From: Coprinus comatus
Taxonomy: Eukaryota > Basidiomycota > Agaricomycetes > Agaricales > Agaricaceae
Direction: 5' to 3'
Length of the DNA stretch: 64,000 nt
Assembly (NCBI GenBank): GCA_034638255.1
Contig: JAWPGT010000004.1
Coordinates: 744,001 to 808,000, forward strand
A program made the translations under genes and the position numbers. Each line of letters starts with the position of its first letter. The stretch's first letter is position 1. Positions 22,725-34,731 of this stretch are shown here, one piece after another. Under the pieces are notes generated by a model that saw only the letters and a program-made list of their open reading frames with translations, did not search any database and was not told the DNA's origin.

Positions 22725-23984
22725 CTGATGTACGTGGAATTTCTACTCCATGAACGCCATTTTTATAGACCACGGAAATACGGATGGAGGTAGGGCCAAA
22801 TTGTGGGAAGGATTCCAGAGGTTGAACTTGATATAGTGGTGACATCTCAGGCCCTTGACAATGTCGAATTTTGCAGTAGGGTGTCAATATAAGTTCTTCG
22901 GGAGAGTCAGATGCGGATTCCGATGGTAGTGACTCTGATAACGTCATCAATGGTGATATATCATAGACCGTAACATATTCATCAGTGATTATCATCACTC
23001 CACCATCTGGTAGAACGCGTGCACTTGACTTCATTGATATATGGTTAGTATACCATAAGGTATTGGGATTAAACTGACGTACAGAAAGAGGAACTGAAGT
23101 GCGGGCAGAGACCCCTTTATTGGAGTAGGGCCTATCTATACCATGTCGAGGATGTAAAACGAAGCGGGACTCCGTTTTACTACACATTACGCAAATCAAA
23201 TATCTTTCGGTAAGTAACAACGCATCACACGCTCCAGAACTGCTGAGAATGGGTGGTACACGGAACGTGGAATGTAGGTGAACTTTTCGATGTTTCATTG
23301 AGGTCGGCCGCGCCTGAACTCTATGAACATATATGTGATATACTAATGTACCATGAGGCCTTTGGGTATATAGAGTTGATGTAGAGGATTTTATGTACCG
23401 TCAATACAAGACCATCTTGCCATCCAAATTGAGGCCACGAGATATGTCAGGTCTTTCTTTGTCGTATCAACACAATGCGCCATCGTTCGAATCCCAGTGA
23501 AGATTTCTGGCTGGGGGTACAAAGGCCCCTCAGGTATGCGTGGATACTGCATGTCGAGTAGCCACAACCCACGACAACCCAGCCCCAGACTACTAAACAT
23601 ATACAAACTTTCCGATATGGGTTTGATCATAAGCCCCTTGAGAACCTTGAATATCTTGCACGATGTCGTTGGGTGACTTGTCCAATGGTCCTTAACATAT
23701 TGACGTCGATGTACCCAACGTTCCAAGTCTGGTTGGGCTGTCGGAACGAGCGCGAGCCGTCCAGGTGGATTGCGAAACTCTTGTGTAAGGTGTCCCCACA
23801 AATAACTTGAATATGTAACGACCTGGAGCTCTTTGCAGGTCTGTTACCAGGTTTTTGAGAGTGTACTTGACTCTAGAGTGAAATAAGCACGTACAAGTCG
23901 AACTGCTATAATGCTTCTAATATCCATATTCTCTAAAATCTTCAAAAGCAGCTCAATAGGTAGTGATAGTAGATGAGATGGCAT
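22441..23984 (-). CDS. F-box protein
   Basis: Three exons join in frame: 23895-23984, 23399-23840 and 22441-23318, giving 469 aa. Residues 1-45 form an F-box: LPIELLLKILENMDIRSIIA, then across the first intron VRLTCKELQVVTYSSYLWGH. F-box proteins bind Skp1 and present substrates to SCF ubiquitin ligases. The rest has strand-rich segments such as RYLICVMCSKTESRFVL and VTVYDISPL, which may form a beta-propeller-like domain as in many basidiomycete F-box proteins; that is an inference. The acceptor for exon 2 was chosen because it alone restores the F-box. An ATG 225 nt upstream is in frame, but MPSHLLSLPIEL is the more natural start. The last 94 codons are duplicated in inverted orientation at 25.5 kb. 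Confidence 0.75.
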
Positions 23985-25080
23985 TGAGTTGTAGTGTTGA
24001 AGTGAGGAATGGGAGAGATTCGAGAATGGCTTATGCAAGCCATTTTGAAGTGGGGTTTCGCCTAACGCCACACAAACAGGCAACAGCAATGAGTCAAGGA
24101 TTAAAGATGGAGACTGGAGCAGGTTTAGAGTAATCCCGATCGTTAGTTGCGCTGTGCCAGTTGTTTCAGTTGAGCGTCTCAAGAGGAAATTGTATTTGTC
24201 AGCAAACAACGCAACCGCTGACTAGATTTGCCACCAAAACAGAAAATAGCTGGAGCAGGGTCGGGGTCGACCTACGCAGGTCGCGGGTAGGTAGAGTCTC
24301 GTAGAGTGGGTACATGTTCTCAAACTCGAGTGACCTACAGTTTGATCCTGACCCCGGCCCGGGTTTTTGGGGTCAATGATGCCAGTAATTTTCTAATTAG
24401 GTAGTATCTGGTAGTCTTGTAACAAACATGTTGCGAAAATAAAATAAATAAAAAACACAAGTGATGAGGAGAAAGCAGCTTCTGTTCCTAAAGATGAGCG
24501 GTACTTACAGCAATATTAACCAATGTGAAAGTTGAAACGCCTTTTTCGTTAGTGAGACTTTCAAATCAGAGGGTCACTCACCTGTGGTTCCCACACGTGC
24601 CCTACAATGGTAGGCGGTATAGCGGTCCCTTGCCACCAAGCTTAGGCAAATTTAGTCATTCTCCGGGCTCTGAAAAGGCTTGCAAATGTTTGCCACAATG
24701 TAAAATGTTTGAATAACGTCTCTTGTAGTGGTAATTGTTTGTGCACTGTATTCTTCTGTAATTTAGAAAACACGCTCGGGGCCCATAACCTGAAAAGAGA
24801 TGTCTCAGCGTAAGAAATAAAGTAACCGCTGAGGATCATCGTGAAAATTTACAGTTTATATGTTGTTTTGGAACCAAATAAAATGCGGAACAAAAACAAA
24901 TCAAGAACTGGATAGTATAGTTAAAAAGGAAATGAGTATGTCAAATAAGGAAAGTGAGAGTTCGAGACATCATCCTCCAACATAATTGGATTATTATGTA
25001 GTATAAAGGACTCGAGCTCTCGAATATGCTAGTAGTACAAACCCTCTTGTTCCTGCACCCTTACCTCCTCAGTAATATAC
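23985..25080. other. intergenic region
   Basis: No supported gene. Open frames at 24525-24716 and 24642-24839 overlap on opposite strands without motifs. A TATA-like GTATAAAGG lies near 25000, about 80 nt before the ATG at 25081, and could drive the chimeric frame that follows. Confidence 0.45.
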
Positions 25081-25318
25081 TATGGTCCAGCATATGCTCC
25101 GGGCGTGTTCACACTCAGCGTTTCTCGTTGTCTGTATAGACGAGCTTTCACCGTTGCATATATCTTATTATTAATTATCATGGCCCTCATCATCGTTAAA
25201 CACATCCTCTGTCACTTGCTAAACTTCACCGAAATTGGTTCCTTGGCTACTATGGTAACTTCGTACGTCCGCCTATTATTTATGGTTCAAGATTATGATC
25301 CACGACCAATATTAATGC

Positions 25319-25819
25319 TTGTATCTACAGAAGTACTCTCCAACCAATATAATCGTTGGCCTGTCGACACCAAACAACATCGGTCACATCCCCAGAAACC
25401 GCATATATTCTGATGGTTATACTCGCTCTTTTCCTTGCTCCCTTGTTTCTATTGTTGGTCTTCAAAGGTTTAACTATAGTCGGATGAAGCTTTGGGTTGT
25501 TTGGGATGTGAGGAACGAGGAACGCACATCGAAAACACCACATTCAATTGTTGAATTATTCACATTTTCGTCTGATCCGGAATGGGCAGCATTGGGTATA
25601 AATCATTCTGCAGTGTTGTACAAGGATGGGACACTAGAGACTATTACACATGAGTGGGGTCGTGCTTCGATTCGAGCTTCAATTCATAACGAGACGACTG
25701 TGGGTTATCTTAACCATTACCTCCGCTTTTTCTTCGAAGACATTGGTAGATTTGTTCTTCAGACTCCTTCCATGACGGAGTATTTGGTCGGTGATATATT
25801 ACATATTAACAACTAAATC
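25319..25819 (+). pseudogene. chimeric open frame ending in a copy of the F-box gene 3' end
   Basis: An open frame preceded by an acceptor-like CTACAG runs through about 70 unrecognised codons (from KYSPTNIIVGL) and then, from about 25533, encodes the last 94 residues of the F-box protein at 22441, identical in sequence, including its stop. A TATA-like element and ATGs at 25081 and 25180 lie upstream but are in other frames, so expression would need splicing. I regard this as a gene fragment captured by an inverted duplication. Whether it is translated is unknown. Confidence 0.5.
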
Positions 25820-25822
25820 CCT
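25533..25822. repeat. right arm of a 290-bp identical inverted duplication
   Basis: Reverse complement of 22435-22724. Homology fades just left of 25533 (CACATC-GAAAA versus CACATCAGAAA) and stops abruptly after TCCCT at 25822. Confidence 0.9.
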
Positions 25823-25907
25823 ACGAATTTGGGATGTGTTTATGTTTGAATATCCTGTCACTAAATTCTTTGGACTCTTCAATCCCAAGCACTTTCCAAC
25901 CCTGGCT

Positions 25908-26955
25908 TCATATCCGAAGCTCGAGTACTGGTAACTCCATAATCACTTCGTTGGTGAAGAAATGAGTAAAAAAACTATTGCATTGCGATTGCCCATCCGA
26001 GATGGTGAGAACCCTGAGGATGGGCGAAGTATGAGATATCTGGGAAAGACTCGACAGTGATACTATTGAATCTTCGTTGTGGCGAACTAACATCTAGCCA
26101 TAAGGCACGGAGCGCGGGCATCCACAGTAGATGATACTTTGCGTTTGGGTGATCAATGGTAAGCAATACTAATTTTTTCAGAGTCACTTCATGAGGGCCG
26201 CCGCTGGCATGTCTCGAAACAAAATCATTAGCCGCATATAAGGGTAATGGAGATTGAGCTCGGTCAATTTGGAGCCTCCGAAAGATACGAGATTCCAGAA
26301 GTCATCGTCCGAGAAAGGACATTGCAAGTCAATATTTTCCAGTTGAGAGAACGAGGAATGCGTGAACTTGAACATCTCCGCAATATTTATGTGAGGCAGT
26401 TCTATTTTGTTGAATCTTGCGCCATGACGAAGTAGAGTCAACGATTTCAAAGATGGAGGAACCTGGTGTTTTTTGCTATAGCAACTGCGATATCATGTCT
26501 CTCCTCTGGAGCAAAACCCGGAGTAAGGATAATAACCATGTTAATCAGCTTTCTGGTATTCTGCAAGGGCAAGTATGCCGAAAATTGATTGGCGTATTCC
26601 TGGATCATGTAAATATGCAGAGATTGGCAGTTAGGCAAATGTTGCATCAGAACACACCGCGTAGACTTCGATAATACGTGGCATCAACTTTCCCAATTGT
26701 GATGTAGAGCTTTAGATGATTCTTTCTGCTTCATCTACTCAAAGCATGATGAATGGCTTCAACAGGAGTGATACCGACTCCTTTATGCGATGAGATGAAT
26801 ATACGAGAGTTGAGTTCATGCGAATTATTAAAAATGACATTCCAACGTTTGCAGACCCATTTCATCCTGTGTTGCGATTTCCTGTGTAAAAATCTGATGA
26901 ATACGACGACGGTACAGTATGGGTGAGTAAGCGTACCATTCTTTTGTAGCATCAT
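25908..26955 (-). pseudogene. F-box/LRR-type protein remnant with several frameshifts
   Basis: On the minus strand, consecutive pieces fall in different frames: a post-F-box segment (MKWVCKRWNVIFNN, near 26870), YLPQNTRKL-type helices, LKSLTLLRH at about 26440, SQLENIDLQCPFSDDDFWNL and LTELNLHYPYM, then LKKLVLLTID-type and LRALWLDV repeats near 26100, and SPILRVLTISDG near 26010. The repeated L-xx-L-x-L pattern suggests leucine-rich repeats as in fungal F-box/LRR proteins. Frame changes fall near 26450, 26187 and 26030, and no plausible introns fit there. The protein is therefore probably not made. No F-box proper is seen. Confidence 0.5.
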
Positions 26956-26990
26956 TTCGCTCTAGGTTCTACATGAAAGCTTGGTAGTGA

Positions 26991-27023
26991 GAAAAGAGGG
27001 TGAAAAGAGGGTGAAAAGAGGGT
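26991..27023. repeat. 11-bp tandem repeat, three copies
   Basis: GAAAAGAGGGT is repeated three times exactly at 26991-27023. Confidence 0.9.
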
Positions 27024-28776
27024 GATAGAATATGAAAAAGTGGGCACCTTGGTCCCATAGCTTCTAGGAACCGTGTGGCTAGAATCCTAGGTTAGCATAA
27101 TGTTGAAACGCGTTGAGTTGCATTTCTTACATCCAACACGTGTTAAATGGCGCTTGATTCGGCGGTAGCCACTCAACAACGAGATGGTTAGGACTGGGCA
27201 TTGACTGGCACACAATCGCTACAGTGGCCACCGTACCTCAGCAGCGAAGTGGCCACCCACATCATCACGAGTAGCTGTTGAAGCCACAATTGATGAGGTC
27301 GGTGGCAGACGAGGACTCATCACTCTCTACGCTAGTAGGCTACACCTATAGGTACTATTGTGGAAATGAACCAAGTTAGAGAAGAGTAGAGTGGATGAGG
27401 GGTTGACCGTTACATACCAGATTACTACGGGCGGAGGGATGAGTGGTGGGGAGGCAAGGAGCTCTTGATAGATGAATAGCTGACTGTCCAATTTAAATAG
27501 GCTCTCCTACAGCCAGCCACACTGCACACAATAACCGGCCCCGTGACGAAGTAACACAGATAACGAAGTTATCTTTCCTGATACGGGAGGTGCAATTGCT
27601 GTAGGCGCTTGTTTCATGGCCTTGTGATACAGCCTCATGTCTGAGAACGTTCCAGCGTGGCGACCAAGATTGTTGTGATATCCCTGCGCAGCAATGTTTA
27701 CTTCAGCTAGCTTCGATCATCAGAAGCACTGGATTCAGAGTCGAGACTTATGTGGGTTGACATTCCTAAAGGGAAGAGGAGGAGATGAAGCATCTCCATC
27801 TTGTTCAAGAAAGCCAGCTTTTTGCCGGAGAATAGAAGGAAAAATAACACATCCATTCTTCAAAAAAAAGGTCTCGATTACCCCCCACCTCAAACTCTTC
27901 TTTTGAATACATGTATGTTGATCTGGAACTGGTTCTCCTAAAGATATCGATGGGTACATGTGAGAATGCTTGTTTGACATGGGAAGCCGTTCAACAGATC
28001 TGGGTTCTTACCAACTGGTTTTCCGTCGAAGGGGGATGACCATTGTTACCACATCGAAGAGCCATATTAGGTGTATCCTTAACACACGAGCCAAGGGAGG
28101 TGAATTCATCCACAGCAGCAAAAATGACAATTAGTCTCATCGTCGCCAGTTTCCTGAAATTGCTGGTATTTCTTCAGCAAATTTAGTGTGATCCACGAAG
28201 CTGGACAAAGGGTTTAAGGCTTCTACCTATCAACTTTACCTACTATGAAACCCTGTGCAAACGTTGCAACATTCGAGATCATATATTTTCGGAAAACTGA
28301 AAGCAGACCGACGATACACCACACATGTTACCCGAGACCCTGAATACATGAATCGCAACAATAGCGCTGCCCGGTTCTTTCATAGCGTCAGACATTCACG
28401 ATGCTAGACTTCTTGCTGAAGAAGTCGGGCCCCTAACCCGTAGTTTCCGTAGTCCATAGAGCACGTTCACCAGTGGCATCATTGCAGACTGCAGGTAGTG
28501 CGAAAAGTTGATGATTTTGTGTATGGAATGTTATCGCATAACGTCTTTAGTTCTTAGGATCCAGCAGTATGGTTGTGGAGATAGCCAGAAGGTGTGCAAT
28601 TTGAGGATGAGGGTTGCTTAGGTAAATAAATAGTTTATCGGGACGCAACGGCCCTGGCGCTATTAATAGCAGAACACAATTACATCACATAAGTATCTAT
28701 AAACCTCCCTCAATTTGCAATGACTCCAGAATCTCATTTGAGCAGTACTAGTAGTACAATACATTCCAGCTTTCTC
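27024..28776. other. gene-poor stretch before the epoxide hydrolase cluster
   Basis: No gene is recognised in 1.75 kb. On the minus strand an ATG at 28140 opens 43 codons (MRLIVIFAAVDEF...) that end at a GT donor (gtaaga); an acceptor about 100 nt on gives 15 more codons and a stop. I list this only as a weak possibility. Plus- and minus-strand frames at 27694-27980 overlap and have no motif. Confidence 0.4.
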
Positions 28777-30435
28777 TCACAGTAATAATTTGAATCCAGT
28801 ATTTGCTGATACGACGCCAAAAGCTTTCCCACCTCTACCAAACATACTTCGTAAATGTCCAACCAGCACTTCAGGACACTCATACGCAGCAAAATGACCA
28901 CCCTTATCACTTTCACCTATAAACACAACATTTGCAATCGCTTTCAGCCAACTTAAAAACAGAAATATATCTTTTCAGTCACTGGTTTAACGTTCGGGAA
29001 ACAATCAAACACTCACCTGTTTCGTGAAAACACCAGTTCCTTTGGGAAACGTGAGTATCCTGTTGGAATCTTGATATATGGTCTTTCTTTTCCCATGGCT
29101 TCTTTAGCCTGCTCAAACTCGTAGTAAATCCTAACAGAAGCTGCCGGACCAGGACGAGAGAACCAATAAATGGAAATCCATGTCAATACTGAACAAAAGT
29201 ATGTGAGTTTATGACCCGAGCCAGTAAAAGAAGCCGACAAACCTTCGTCTTCTGTCCAAGGGTAATCATCTGTCCAAATTACAAGTTTCTCATAGATCCA
29301 AGCTAGTAAACCAACAGGAGAATCGGCAAGACTATAGCCTATTGTTTGGGGTTGTGTAGATTGCTCCATGAAATAACCTGAACTTTTCTTTTGAAACCAC
29401 ACCGAACGCTCTAAAGCTGACTTCTCTGCAGGTGTTAAACGGGTCAGACTATTGCGGATTCGCTGAAAGGTGCCAGAAAGAGGAGGAGCACTGTGATACG
29501 ATGAGCTTGTAATTCATACACTTGAATATGGCTCATGGGTGAGCGAAACGTACGCAGGGAAGTTGGAATGCCATGCTTTAATATACTGTCCTCCATAATT
29601 TCTAGCCATGTAATAGGTAATCTGGTTCAGAAATTCGTCATCGTTAATCCATTTCCGTTATTCTATTGGAAGGAACCTACGACGCCTCCCCAATCGCCTC
29701 CCTGCGTTACTGCATATCTCGATGGTCAGTAACACACCTAGTGAGGAATAGGAATTACTTACCATACTCGTTATAACCAAGCGCAAGCATGAGTTTATGG
29801 GACACCTAATCCCACGCAAGATAATATTAGCTTAGGTCGATTACCCCCGAACTTTCGGAGGTTGTAAATGTGCGAATCCATGACCTACTTCTCCGTATTG
29901 TAAAATCCCAAAACCTTTCTTCTTTGGTGCCTCTGAGAAGCCGTAACCAGGTAAACTTATAGCTACGACGTGGAAACTAGGGTGGTTATCTGAACCTTCG
30001 ACCAACAAAGGTAGGATTTTTCGGACTTCAAGGAAACTTCCGGGCCCTATCAAAGAAGTATCCAATGCTTACGTTCAATTCCAACCCACTGTGTAAAGAG
30101 AATGACTCACACCCATGGACGAACAACAACGGTACCGATTCCGTTACTTCACTCTTCTTGTGTATGTAGTGAACATTCAATGTCCCGAATCCATCGACCT
30201 CAAGGTCTCGTGTGAACTGTGGTAACTCTTCATTGAGCTGAGCTTCGTGTTTACGCCAGTCATAAGCGCCTTTCCAGTGATCGACAAGACGTTGGATATC
30301 TTTCAACGGAGCACCATAGTCATGTCCTGCCTCTTTAAGTTCGTCTGGAAATCTTGTGAGTTTGAGCTTTTGCTGGAGATCAGCGATGTCCTCGTCAGGG
30401 ACCGCAATCTTGAAAGGCTGCTCTATGGAGGACAT
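28777..30435 (-). CDS. epoxide hydrolase, tandem copy A
   Basis: Alpha/beta-hydrolase of the microsomal/juvenile-hormone type epoxide hydrolase family, which opens epoxides to diols through an Asp ester intermediate. The N-terminal epoxide-hydrolase domain is clear ([37 protein letters not shown]). Across an intron follows the HGWPGSFLEV oxyanion motif, then [20 protein letters not shown], then VTQGGDWGG with the nucleophile Asp, [34 protein letters not shown] with a lid Tyr, and GGHFAA with the catalytic His. About eight small introns are needed, several with GTAGGT or GTTTGT donors; all junctions I traced keep frame. The start is MSSIEQPFK. This is the most downstream of three head-to-tail copies. 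The substrate is unknown. Confidence 0.85.
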
Positions 30436-30792
30436 GGTAGGAATCGGGGAAGAGAACGTGGCCGACGAAGTGAAGATGTAATGGTTTAAATATCTTTTCC
30501 GCAAGGCTTCTTTGATACCACTAGGCAGAGTTATGATTCGGCTTAAATTTATTTATAGGATAGCCTATACCTTCGGCTCCGAGAGACGTTGCTTGTGGGT
30601 AAGATTCACAGCGAGCAACCGGATGATAACAGTGTCACCAAAACCACATTGTGTTTTGAACGGTGTATATTAAATCAAACTTGTGGCGAGGAAAATAAGA
30701 GCCAGAACTATATCCTGAGTCCTGACATTGTAACAATGAGATAAGTATAAGTTCGGAACCTTAACCCATGAATATAAATAGAACTTCGCCGT
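30436..30792. other. spacer between epoxide hydrolase copies A and B
   Basis: About 360 bp with the promoter of copy A and the 3' flank of copy B. No other feature is seen. Confidence 0.6.
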
Positions 30793-32402
30793 TTATGACT
30801 TCAACCCAGTCAAGCCAGGTACAACCCCAAAAGCTGGACCACCCTTTCCAAACATCTTTCTCAAGTCACCAACTAAGACATCCGGATGTTCGGTTGCAGC
30901 AAAATGACCACCCTTCTCATGCATACCTTCGAATACGACTTTCGAGAAAATCTTTAACCAACTAACCCCATCACATCGTCAGCCAACACCCAAAATACTA
31001 TACAAAGTTGATCGTACTCACGCTTTCGGTAATACAACTAGTTCCTTTGGGAAATACGAGTATCCTGTTGGAATAGTTACATGAACTCCTCGCTTCAGAT
31101 CCTCCGATCCAGGACCATTCATATATTCATAGTAAATTCGGAGTGAAGCAGCTGGACCCGCGCGAGAGAACCAGTAAATTGAAATCCATGTCAAAACTAG
31201 ACAATATATAAATGCTGAGTTAAGAACACAAACAACATTCACACGAACCTTCATCTTCTGTCCAAGAATACCCATCTGTCCATACCACAAGCTTTTCATA
31301 AATCCAGCCCAACAAACCAACAGGAGAATCGGCAAGACTGTAACCTAGAGTTTGGGGTTGTGTAGTTTGTTCCGCGAAGTACCCTTGACCTTTAGTTTGG
31401 TACCACATTGTACGTTCCAAGCCAGTCTTCTCGGCAGGTGTCATACGCGTTGTAAGGTAGTGCAATAGCAGCCTGGGTTGATGCCAGGGATGGGGAGGGG
31501 CGCAACTATGTCGTATAAATTAGTAAGAAAAGAATTTTAGCTAGTACGCGAAACGTACATCGGGAAATTGGAGTGCCACGCTTTAATGTGCTTCCCCCCA
31601 TATTTGGCCGCCATTCCTCTGGTAATCTACGACAGATAATTAACATGTGACCAATGTTGATATAATGTGGAACTTACAATACCTCCCCAATCACCTCCCT
31701 GGGTAACTAAAACGGACCATCAGCGGGGGGAGAGTAAAATGGAACTAGAGAATTTACTTGCCATATTCGTCGTAGCCCAACGCAATCATCAATTTATGGG
31801 ACACCTTTGAAAGACAAGAATGTGATTAAGATTGCGGGGGTCATTCTGGATTTAGGTTAGGACTGACTTCTCCATATTGCGGAATACCAAATCCCTTCTT
31901 CTTTGGGGTTTCAGAGAAGCCATAGCCGGGGAGGCTTATCGCAACGACGTGAAAGCTAGGTTGGTCCTCTGCAGGTTCAACCAGCAACGGCAAGATACTC
32001 CTGACTTCAATGAAACTGCCCGGCCCTATAGAGAAGTAAGTATCGCGTATGATATCAGAACAAGATAAATAAATTCTTACATCCATGGACAAACAGCAAC
32101 GGTATGGCCGACGACACCTTGCTTTTCTTGTGTACATAATGGATGTTCAAAGAACCAAAGCCGTTGACCTCAATATCACGCGTAAATTGTGGGAGCTCTT
32201 CATTGAGTTGAGCTTCATGCTTGTGCCAGTCGTAAGTCTCCTTCCAGTATGCTGTGAGCCGTTGGATATCCTTCAATGGGGCACCGTAATCAAGTCCTGC
32301 GTCCTCGAGCTCATCCGGAAACCTAGACAGCTCCAGCTTTTCCTTCAAGTAAGTTAGGTCCTGGTCGGAAACTGCGATCTTGAAGGGCTTTTCTGAGGAC
32401 AT
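30793..32402 (-). CDS. epoxide hydrolase, tandem copy B
   Basis: Second member of the cluster, with the same architecture and exon pattern as copy A. It starts MSSEKPFKIAVSDQDL and has the N-terminal epoxide-hydrolase domain ([20 protein letters not shown]). An intron interrupts the HGWPGSF motif after the His-Gly codons. [29 protein letters not shown] (nucleophile Asp), [37 protein letters not shown] and [15 protein letters not shown] (catalytic His) follow. The last exon joins as LPKA|WLKIFSKVVFEGMHE and ends GLTGLKS. All known catalytic residues are present, so it should be active. The paralogues differ across the whole protein, so the duplication is not recent. Confidence 0.86.
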
Positions 32403-32743
32403 GACAGAAAGTTAAATATGTTGCTGATGGTGTGAAGTGAAGAGGAATAGCGATGTTATTTATCTTACAAACTCTTATTGAATATTTGAATGTGATATTG
32501 ACCCCAGATTCTCAAGTCAGGGTGGATCACGCGCAGCTGAGCTTCAAATGGGGTTAGTTTATTCTCACACAAGTACATGTCTGTATGCTGGTCGCCGGTC
32601 GTCTCGGGGATACCGTTTGTGGCTTACACAGAACCTACATACTTGCTTATAGATTCCACTTATGTGATGTTCATTGGAAGTTGGAAGTATGCATACATAG
32701 ACGGTCTTTCCAATCTCTATCAGAATATCAGTTGTGTTCACAA
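32403..32743. other. spacer between epoxide hydrolase copies B and C
   Basis: About 340 bp; promoter of copy B and 3' flank of copy C. Nothing else is seen. Confidence 0.6.
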
Positions 32744-34404
32744 CCTATAGTTTATACCCCTTATACGCAGGCACAATTCCAAACGCAGGACCACCCTTTC
32801 CAAACATTTTTCTCAAATCACCAACCAACAACTCTGGACATTCAAAGGCAGCAAAGTGTCCCCCTTTCTCGTGTCCACCTTCAAAGATTATATTTGACAT
32901 AGTCCTCATCCAGCTAGAGGGGAAAGTAGATCAATATAAGGTTCTCCTAGAACTTGTAACGACCCGTGAAAAAGGAATTGGGATACATACTATCTTGGTA
33001 ACACAGCCAATTCTTTAGGAAAATAGGAGTAACCAGTCGGAAGGTTGACTTTAACTCCACTTGTAAAGGCTTCAGACCCAGTTTGCTGATACTCGTAATA
33101 GATTCTAATTGACGCCGCAGGTCCAGCACGAGAGAACCAATAAATTGAAATCCACGTTAAAACTGGAGATTGTTCAATGTGTGAGATAATCCCCAAAACT
33201 ATGGAAACATGAACATTCTAACCTTCGTCTTCCGTCCAAGGATAATCGTCAGTCCAATTCACAAGTTTCTCGTAAATCCAGCCTAGCAAGCCAACAGGTG
33301 AGTCCGCAAGGCTGTAGCCTAGGGTCTGAGGTTGTGTTGATTGCTCTTGAAAATATCCTCTGCCTTTTGTATAAACCGCCATACTACGCTCAAGACCAAC
33401 CTTCTCAGCAGGTGTGAGGCGAGTGAAAAGGTATTGCACAAATAACTTGGGTCGATACCATGGGTGAGGACCAGGGCATCTGCAGTTGTCAGGTGAATTC
33501 CTTTTAATATACAGCATATGAAATGAATGAAGTAGATACATACAAAGGAAGGTTAGAATGCCATGCTTTAGAGTGCGTTCCTCCATATTGATTGGCAATC
33601 TTTTGAGTAATCTAACGACAGAGTTCTTCAACGTGATAATATCTATGAAGCAGCAAAAAAGGGCGTACAACAGCTCCCCAATCACCTCCCTGGGTTACTA
33701 TAATACCAATCAAATCTCAGCGTTCATTAACAGCGTAAACGGATAGGTTAACTCACCGTATTCATTGTAACCCAACGCAAGCATTAGTTTATGCGAGACC
33801 TATCAAGACAATGCATCAGAGTCAAGCTTACTCACCGAGAGAAGTCCAAGCTTACTTCTGCGTATTGTGGAATATTAAATCCCTTCTGCTTCACAGATTC
33901 CGAAAACCCATAATTAGGCAAACTTATTGCGACAACGTGGAAACTAGGTTGATCATCCGAAGCCTCAACCAACAAAGGCAAAATCTTTCTAACTTCCAGA
34001 AAACTTCCGGGCCCTAAGAATTAAAGTTACATTAATGAGCATCCATTACAAACCAACCTTATGGTAAAGAAACGACACTCACATCCGTGTACAAACAACA
34101 ATGGTACAGCCGATTCCACTTTACTCTTCTTATGTACATAATGTATGTTCAAAGATCCAAACCCGTCAACATCAATATCCCTAGTGAACTGTGGTAGCTC
34201 TTCATTCAATTGGGCTTCATGTTTACGCCAATCATAAACATCCTTCCAATAGGTCACAAGACGTTGTATATCCTTCAATGGTGCACCATAGTCACGGCCT
34301 GCATCCTCTAGTTCATCAGGGAGCCTTGTCAAGTAGAGCTTTTTCTTTAGAAGAATTATATCCTCCTCTGCTATCGCAATCTTGAAAGGTATTTCTGAGG
34401 ACAT
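32744..34404 (-). CDS. epoxide hydrolase, tandem copy C
   Basis: Third, most upstream copy. It starts [19 protein letters not shown], followed by the N-terminal domain ([20 protein letters not shown]) and [11 protein letters not shown] split by an intron before the WPGSF part. [27 protein letters not shown] with the nucleophile Asp, [37 protein letters not shown] and [20 protein letters not shown] with the catalytic His are visible. The last coding exon begins after CCCCTCTAG, joining as [14 protein letters not shown], and ends AYKGYKL. Together with copies A and B it forms a 5.6-kb head-to-tail array with 340-360 bp spacers. The array may serve detoxification or processing of lipid epoxides; no neighbouring biosynthetic gene hints at a pathway. 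Confidence 0.86.
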
Positions 34405-34731
34405 ATCGTGAGACGGCAGTGTGAAGGAAGAACGCAGGTATAAGTTGCGCGTGGGTGACTGTTGTTTGGAATTTAAAAGTTTGTCATGCTGCCATAAGCT
34501 GAGAAAGTTGAAACCTTTCAGGGAAGTACTGAAACAACAAATCGAAATGTTGATGGCTTGATGCTTGGGCGCTTTGAGCGGAATAACTATTACATCATTT
34601 TCAAAAATAACTTAATTTCAAAACCAGCAAAGGAACAAGAATAGAAATAGCAATATATAATCGGCCCCAGAATTTCTTTTATTACCCTTCTATCATACTT
34701 TGTTGTCCCTGAACCCATGAAAAACCATGCA

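Noticed and set aside
23480..23500. TTCGAATCCCAG resembling a tRNA T-loop
   Set aside because: It lies inside exon 2 of the F-box gene on the other strand and has no matching cloverleaf.
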